Of a DNA stretch of 64,000 bases, positions 57,401 through 64,000 are shown piece by piece. Location of the stretch: the NCBI GenBank assembly GCA_014706295.1, contig JACSVZ010000004.1:93659333-93723332 (forward strand), written 5' to 3'. The stretch comes from Lycocorax pyrrhopterus obiensis. Its lineage: Eukaryota > Chordata > Aves > Passeriformes > Paradisaeidae. The notes below the pieces were generated by a model. The model did not search any database, had not been told where the DNA came from, and was given only the letters and a program-made list of their open reading frames with translations. The position numbers and the translations under genes were made by a program. How positions within the stretch are numbered: the first letter of the stretch is position 1; the number at the start of each line of letters is the position of its first letter.

Positions 57401-60400
57401 TTCCCTTTAACTGTCTACACTGAAAGAGGACTTGGGAGTTAAAGCAAGCACTGGGCATCCTTACAGGAGTATGCCACAGCTCTTTAATCCCACATTGCAG
57501 CCATTAGAATCAACAGAAATTTGCCCTACCTTTGAAGACAGTGATTTTTTAGAAGTTGTATAATGTGAACCGGTTTCAACACTGAAATCTCAGTTCTTTT
57601 CATATCATGGCTTGGATATTTGATGGCTCTGAGAGCTGAAAGAAGATGGATCTTCTATGATTAGATGCATCCTTACAAATGACAGCATTCAATCTAAATA
57701 GTCAAGGTTCATAGCATTTCTTATGACACAGTGATTAACTTATCTGCCTGTCATGCTACACTATTTATTGAATCTGGACTTTTTTATTAGTCAGAATTAA
57801 TCTGATGGTTATTTTACTTTTTTGTGGTCGCATATTTGGCACTGGTAGGCTTATGAAAAATATAACAAGGGTTTTCCTGCTAGATAAAAAATCTGGTGCC
57901 ATAGAAGGACTTAAACTGAATGTTAATTTTCCTAATGGAAAAACCCTAGACAATGGGCTCCTTCTGGTTGAAAAAGAATTCAATAATTTTATTCTTTTCC
58001 TGTGTTTAGTATACTGCCTTCTATTTCTCATCTTGCATACTATATCACTGACATTAATTTTACTAAAAAGTTCCTGCCTTTGATTATAATTTAACTTTTG
58101 TTGTTCTTTCTTTGTTGCCATCGTAAGCATTATTTTTTCTAATTTGTGGTGAATGACTGTTTCTGTGTCTTAGAAGCTACTGTAATTAACACTCATGATG
58201 AAGTCTTGCTACTGTGTGCTGTTGAGTAGTCTAAACTGATTTTATTATGAAAATATATCTGCAGCATTGGATAGATAGTATTTGTGTACTTTCAAAATGC
58301 ATATTGCTTTTTTCATGTTGAATTTTGGTCGTGATGGGAAGAAAACAAAAGTATCAATATTTCTAATGTATATTATAGGACTGTTTAAATTACATTGGGC
58401 AAAATGTCCCTTTTCCTTCTAGCCTCCCTTATTTTTTCAGCTTACGTTTAACTTTCATACTTCTCACACAGTTCCACAATTATTATTTTTAATGGCTAAT
58501 TAACCAAAAGTGCATGACTTCTGATTGCTCATTTAAATTAACTAATGAGCATGAAAGACTTCATGTAACTTTGATACAGGAAAAGATGTTTTCAGTTGGC
58601 ATGTTCATATCAAACTTCCTCTCAGTAATACATAAGTGACAAATTTAAGTGTCAGAAGAAAACCTGTTAGGGTGTGCTACTTTGTAATGTGTGCAGTTTT
58701 GTAATGTGAAGAAATAAGCACAGATACAACAGTACGAGTGACAGAACAAGAACAATAGTACAAGTTCTGTGCAAGAGAGAGAACAATCTATATTTACTTT
58801 TTTTTTTATAATTTGTAGTTGAAATTCACTAGTTGTTGACATGGACAGCAAAAGAGTCTAAGTTACAAAATTTATTTTGATGTTTAACTCCATCTTAAAC
58901 CAGACATCCTTGGGAATTACCATGTTAGACACCAATTTTTTTTCTGCTGGAATGGTCTCATGTTACGGTACTTGACTGTTTGTTTGGAAATATTTAGGAC
59001 GTTTCTGGTTGTCAGCATGAATTTTTTTTCTTTGTACCCTGCCTTTGTTATCTTAGTAATGTTTTATATTTTGGCAATTGTTTGAGACATCATTATGTCG
59101 CCATATTACAGTCTAGTTTTAGGTCTTCATTAGTTTAATGTTAAGCTTTTCTTTAAAATTTTTGTATGTTTTACAGTATTAGAACTCACAAAATAATAAA
59201 GTCCTTGGGTTCTGATATTGTGTTTATGAGTAATATACATGTATTTTATTAGTTGATGAAGGTCCTGGTTATTTCCTCAGAGGGAAATTATGTAATAATT
59301 CTGCAAGCATGTCTCCAAAAAACCAGTTAAATGATAAATTAAGGTAATTATAATAAGAAATATACATGCAGAGTGAGTAATATTTATAAGTTGTTCACAT
59401 AATGATGAGTAATTTCAATACCACCAAACAGGAGAGTTCCCTCATTCATATGTTTGGTAACTTAAGAGATGGAATTGTCTCAGCATCTCATAATACTAAC
59501 ATTTAGACTCTGTCTGATCTAAAAAAAATGTGCTGATTAATTCATGGATCTGAGTGTAATGGTGGCCTTAAATGTAGCACATAAATGAATATCTGCTGTT
59601 CTGCTGTTTTGAAGTTCTATTAGCAATTCTTGGAGCTGCTTGATTTTTATACAAATACTGAAATTGGGTAGTAGTAATGTTAAATTTAGCCTGTGTAAAA
59701 GTGCTTATCATCTTGAATTGTCTGGAATTGAATTGCCATGCATCACAGAATAGGGAATCACAGATGTAATATGTTTAGCAAAAGATAAGCTGGTATGTTC
59801 TGTTCTAGGCAAGGTTTCTGAATGACTGTGGAAAAACTACTGTTTAGGTGTTTTACTGATCTGGCCAGATACATGGATAGTCTTTTAAATACTAGATTTT
59901 TAATGAAAATACTCAATATTTTGTCCAATTGAAGATAAGGCATAATATTTCTGTCCACAAATACACAAATATTACTTTCTTTAGAATCCTAAATTTGGAA
60001 ACAATTCTGAAGATTTGTGGTCAGAGGCATTTGTTAGAGTGAAGCCATAGTGAAGCAACCTACCCTTGTCAAAATGCCTATTTTTCTTAACCATGCTAAA
60101 TCTAGTTTCAGTCACATATTTCTGTCAGTATGATGGCATGAGTGGAGAGAAATAGTTATATGCTAGTCCAGTAAAACTCCTCTTCAGATCTGCGTATTTC
60201 AGTGTTTTGCACCGCCATGTTTAAGAGTTTTCTACAGTTGCTTTCTTATGTATTTTCTGTATATTGGGCAGAAATATCTATTGAGCAAAACTTTTCTATT
60301 ACTCCAAAACCTGTGAACCATCTGATACTCGTTAGTGAGATGATGCATGGATGTAGCTCAGCTAGGCTTTCTTCTAAACAACATGTGATTATTGTAGTGG

Positions 60401-61794
60401 TTTAAACCACTACTTCTAAAACTTAGATTTTCTTGAACTGAACATATGAAAGTCTTCAGTGATGATATGCTTTTCCTAAAGCAGAAACACTTACAAAAAT
60501 GCTGTTGGAAGGAACATTGCAGTGTACTGGCTTTTCATATCCATTATTAAAAATATTTTCTTAGCAACATAACTATTTAATTCTCAAAGTACATACTTCT
60601 TTAAGTGTTTTTTATATTTGTAAGGTTGAATAAGGTGCATGGACAGAACCAGGAGATATTGCTTTTTCTCTGTGTTAAACAAAACTTTCAAAAATAGACT
60701 TAACATCTGAGCAGAAGCAAGTGGGAAGGCATTCAGGTGCTGACTGATGTTGACAAGTGTTACCAGTTCTCTTCTGTCATATAAAACCATGAGATAAGAA
60801 TCTTTTCTGTGAAATAATCAAGATCCATTTTTAGAGTAATTTTAAGAAATTGCTTTTACTCTGCTCCTTTGATTCCAGATTTTTATTTAGTGTTTAATAA
60901 CATGATTTTCAGCCTACATTTTGTCATGGATATGCAATACAATTGTTTAGGTGATAATACTATTTTTAGTTTTAATGGTATTTCTCATTGTTACTTCATG
61001 GTTTGGCTCTTTCTTTCTTATTTTATTTAAAAGTTTAATAAAAATTTTTGATGGATCAATTGATCAAACTTAATACTATTGCCAAACTGAAATATGAATC
61101 CATCAAAATATGCCAAATATCTTTTTAAAATTGATTTTGTAACTACTGAATCACTTTTCTTTGTTATTAACCACTTTTTTTATAAGTTCCTTGACATACT
61201 TTAAATCTTAAGCAATCCTCCACAGTTTGCAGTGTCTTGCTGTGCACCCAATTAATGCATTTCGTTTGCAATTCATATTACTGTGGGGGTGGGGAGCATT
61301 ACAGTAGCAAGAAGGAGAACCAAATGCTAGGTAAAGAAGCAACCTTTGTCTTCGTTCTGAAGGACAAGACAGTTATTAAGTACGTGATACAAGCTCACTT
61401 CTTATGCCTTTTGGTTCAACTGCTGTACCAATTTAATAATTTACCGATACAAACTGATACATGATTTCCATTTGAAAAAATGTGTTCTTCTGCTAGTGTT
61501 GATTCCCTAGTCAAATTTTGTTAGGGAGAATATTTTTCATAAAATGGGTAATAAATGAACTTTTTTTGCTGTTACACTGACAAGAAAGAGGATTTTCACA
61601 AATCCCATTGTTCCCATTTGGGTTCATGAGGTAAAGTCAAGGGCATGATTATGAAAGACTGCTCTCTAAGAATAAGTAAGCAAATAGATCCTGTCTTGTT
61701 CTGATTATCTTTTCTGAGGACTGGGAAAATATCTCAGTTTATTATGATACTATGATTTGGCAGTTGGATGTCATGATGTGCAAAAACAGACTGT
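49779..61794. other. Long AT-rich intergenic stretch; only a microsatellite recognised
   Basis: About 12 kb with no recognised gene and, apart from the AAAAG microsatellite, no clear mobile element. The open frame at 57805-58083 (plus, 92 codons) has a weak resemblance to an SMP-30/strictosidine-synthase-type segment (see findings), which is not enough to call a gene. Confidence 0.45.
54320..54512. repeat. (AAAAG)n pentanucleotide microsatellite, about 190 nt
   Basis: Around 38 units of AAAAG on the plus strand with a few interruptions: extra-G units near 54381 and 54496, and a one-A expansion near 54462. All long open frames here (Lys/Arg/Glu-rich plus, Phe/Leu/Ser-rich minus) are artefacts of the repeat. 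The tract is pure purine on one strand. Confidence 0.97.
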
Positions 61795-62255
61795 GACAAT
61801 GGGGTTTGCTCAGCCTTAAAAAACAAAGGCTTAGGGGTGACACCATTGATTTTCAATTACCTAATAAGGGAGAAGATGGATCCTGGTTGTTAATAGAGAC
61901 ACCTGGTGAAAGGAGAAGAGGCAACAGACACAAATTGCAATATTAGCAATTCTTATAAGATGTTAGGATGTTGGTTTTTTTCCATAATAAAATGACCAGA
62001 AGTTGCACTAGGGGAGGTTCAGATTAGTTATTAGGAAGTATTTCTTCACTGTATTTCTTCACTGAAGGGGTGGTCAGGCATTGGAATAGGCTGTCCTGGG
62101 AAGTGGTGGAGTCACTGACTCTAGAAGTGTTCAAAAAACATATGGATGTAGCCCTTGGGATTATGGTTTAGTGGTTAACATGGCTGTGCTAGGTTAACAA
62201 TTGAACTTGATGACCTTAGAGGTCTTTTCCAAACTAAATGGTTTTGTGATTACTT
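61795..62255 (+). mobile_element. CR1 LINE 3' fragment, sense, decayed
   Basis: It begins near GGGTTTGCTCAGCCTTAAAA (compare [10 protein letters not shown]) and runs through GGTTCAGATTAGTTATTAGG, AGTGGTGGAGTCACTGACTC and the tail TTGATGACCTTAGAGGTC. A 13-nt direct duplication (GTATTTCTTCACT, 62038-62063) lies inside it. There is no open frame; an older copy than those at 3.65 and 44.2 kb. Confidence 0.88.
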
Positions 62256-64000
62256 TCTTAGTTACAAAATAATAGAAGATGATAAAGAATGACCTAGTTT
62301 TGTTTCAGCATTTAGAGAATGCAACTTATCTTTTGCTTGAAGAGATGCATTCTAAAGGAAATAGCAGAGATTGCCATTTACAATAATGTAGTTTCAGTGA
62401 AGAGGCACCTCAGCACCTCACCAGGATCTATCTGTAGTACATTCTTTGTGAATGCAGTAATTTTTGAAACAGTGAAGGGAGAGGTCCAGTATTGGTGATT
62501 CCATTGGCAGGGAATTTACCTTTTGTAAGTATCAGGATGGAAGTAGGCCTGGAACAGGCACACTCACCAACTTAGCCTTTGAAAACTTGTTAATGTGAGA
62601 TGAGAGAAGGTGGAGAGATTTATATTTGTTGATGTGACATTATCCTGACTCATTTGTGGTGCAAGTGTTGAAACACCAGATCAGTTTTTTTTCCTAGAAC
62701 ACTGACCTTTTAGGGTGCACAAAAGAGTTCAGATTGTTCAGAAACTGTTAGTATCTCATAGATGGGAGGCAGAGAATTGAAGCCAATTATTTGCTTATAT
62801 GAACCAGGATTTGCAAACAGCCTTAACTACCTGCAGCAACCGACAATTACAAATGACTTTCACGTTTCCTCTGAGAAGAACCAAACAAACCTTGGCTATT
62901 GCAAAATTTGCATCTAGGAGACAGCATGAAAATAGGTGAGCTGAAGTTTTTGGTAGACTGGCTTGAATTTAAAAAATAGTCCAAAAGAACAGAAAGACAC
63001 CCACTTCCGTGGTTTCTATGCTTGCTTTCACATTGCATACCCATATTGGGTACCTACATTTGCACTCGTGATAGGAGCTGAGACAGATTTGGAGACAGAC
63101 TGAAGGATCTACTTTCACGCACAGTGCATTGGACTGCCAACAATGATAGATCCAGTTTAGGAGTCCAAATAAAGAAAAATATGTGATACCAGTCATACCG
63201 GAATGAATCTAATAAAGACATCAGATTTGTTGGATCAGACATGTCTACACTTAATTGTGGTTTTGATAGATCATTACAGACGGGCTTTCAAGCTGGACTA
63301 TCTAGTTGTTTTTCAAAAGCATTTAGTTTGGATTTTATTTTTACTATTGATATAGTCTATTATGATAGTTTCTGAAAAGATTAAGACTTATGATTATGAT
63401 ATACTGATGAACTCACATTACGCTTACCAATAATACCTTTCTGTGTGAAAGCTTTTTTCAGGCAGTATTTTTATTTTATGAAGAGCAACATGCTTTTACC
63501 TTTTGCAATATTATTTTTATTGCGTGCATGAGGTGTCATTGCTTCTATAGTGTGATTAGGCACAATATTGTAACTGCTTTCACAGTTACTGAGAGCAGAT
63601 ATCCTTGTGGGTTGGCATATTTTAAAGTTTGATTGCATTTTTAATTTGATGTGTTTGGCATTTTTGCTCAGCCTACTAAACTTTCCATTTATGAGTAATA
63701 ATTCTTTTTAGCTCTGCTAGTATTTTTTCTTTGGAAAGTCAAGTTTGTTTTTACAGTACTCTTTTATCTGTATTGTAATAGGCCACATGGCAAATATTGA
63801 ATCCTCTAACAAATAAATTTCTAAATTTTTGAACTGTTTGAATTAATTGAAAAATTACAAACTAGGTGTTCCTTTATCTATGAATCTTCCTAGTCTCTCT
63901 TAACATACCTCCATCAGCAATTCATGATACTAACACATTATATGTTCTTCCTAAAACAGCTACCCAGAAAATGTGAGAACTAAGAAAATTAAACACAGAT
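62256..64000. other. Intergenic sequence to the right edge, nothing recognised
   Basis: AT-rich DNA. Overlapping minus-strand open frames at 62847-63242 (62-75 codons) have no domain, and no repeat tails were seen. Confidence 0.45.

Overview
The window looks like bird nuclear DNA. The interspersed repeats are CR1 LINEs (fresh and very old copies, several ending in the CR1-type 8-bp 3' repeat) and avian ERVL-like solo LTRs with 5-bp target-site duplications. The one recognisable gene is a vertebrate collectin with splice-phased Gly-X-Y exons. The background is AT-rich and non-coding. I cannot name the species; a neoavian or songbird fits the LTR types, but that is inference.

Layout. 1-4.68 kb: upstream flank with an antisense solo LTR and two CR1 copies. 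4.68-24.7 kb: COLEC11 (collectin-11, CL-11/CL-K1) on the + strand. All six coding exons can be placed with GT/AG junctions and join into 271 codons, the human length as I recall it. The exons carry a signal peptide and N-terminal Cys, 24 uninterrupted Gly-X-Y triplets, a short coiled-coil neck, and a C-type lectin domain with EPN and WND motifs. Introns 1 and 2 (5.8 and 10.9 kb) hold CR1 copies, two antisense solo LTRs and an 89-bp tandem duplication. From 24.7 kb to the end (about 39 kb) I recognise no protein-coding gene. This part holds CR1 pieces, including a very old one of about 1.1 kb, one more solo LTR, an (AAAAG)n microsatellite and a small GC-rich island.

How it works together. COLEC11 encodes a secreted pattern-recognition lectin that binds sugars in a Ca2+-dependent way, recruits MASP proteases to the lectin complement pathway, and in vertebrates also guides neural-crest migration. 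The first non-coding exon and promoter were not found and may lie left of the window. In mammals ALLC follows COLEC11; I found no allantoicase exon here.

I found no new biological system. The most useful observations are the two same-family, same-orientation solo LTRs that bracket the last four COLEC11 exons, the sharp third-position GC jump in the last exon, the near-perfect 89-bp tandem duplication, and the absence of a recognisable gene downstream.
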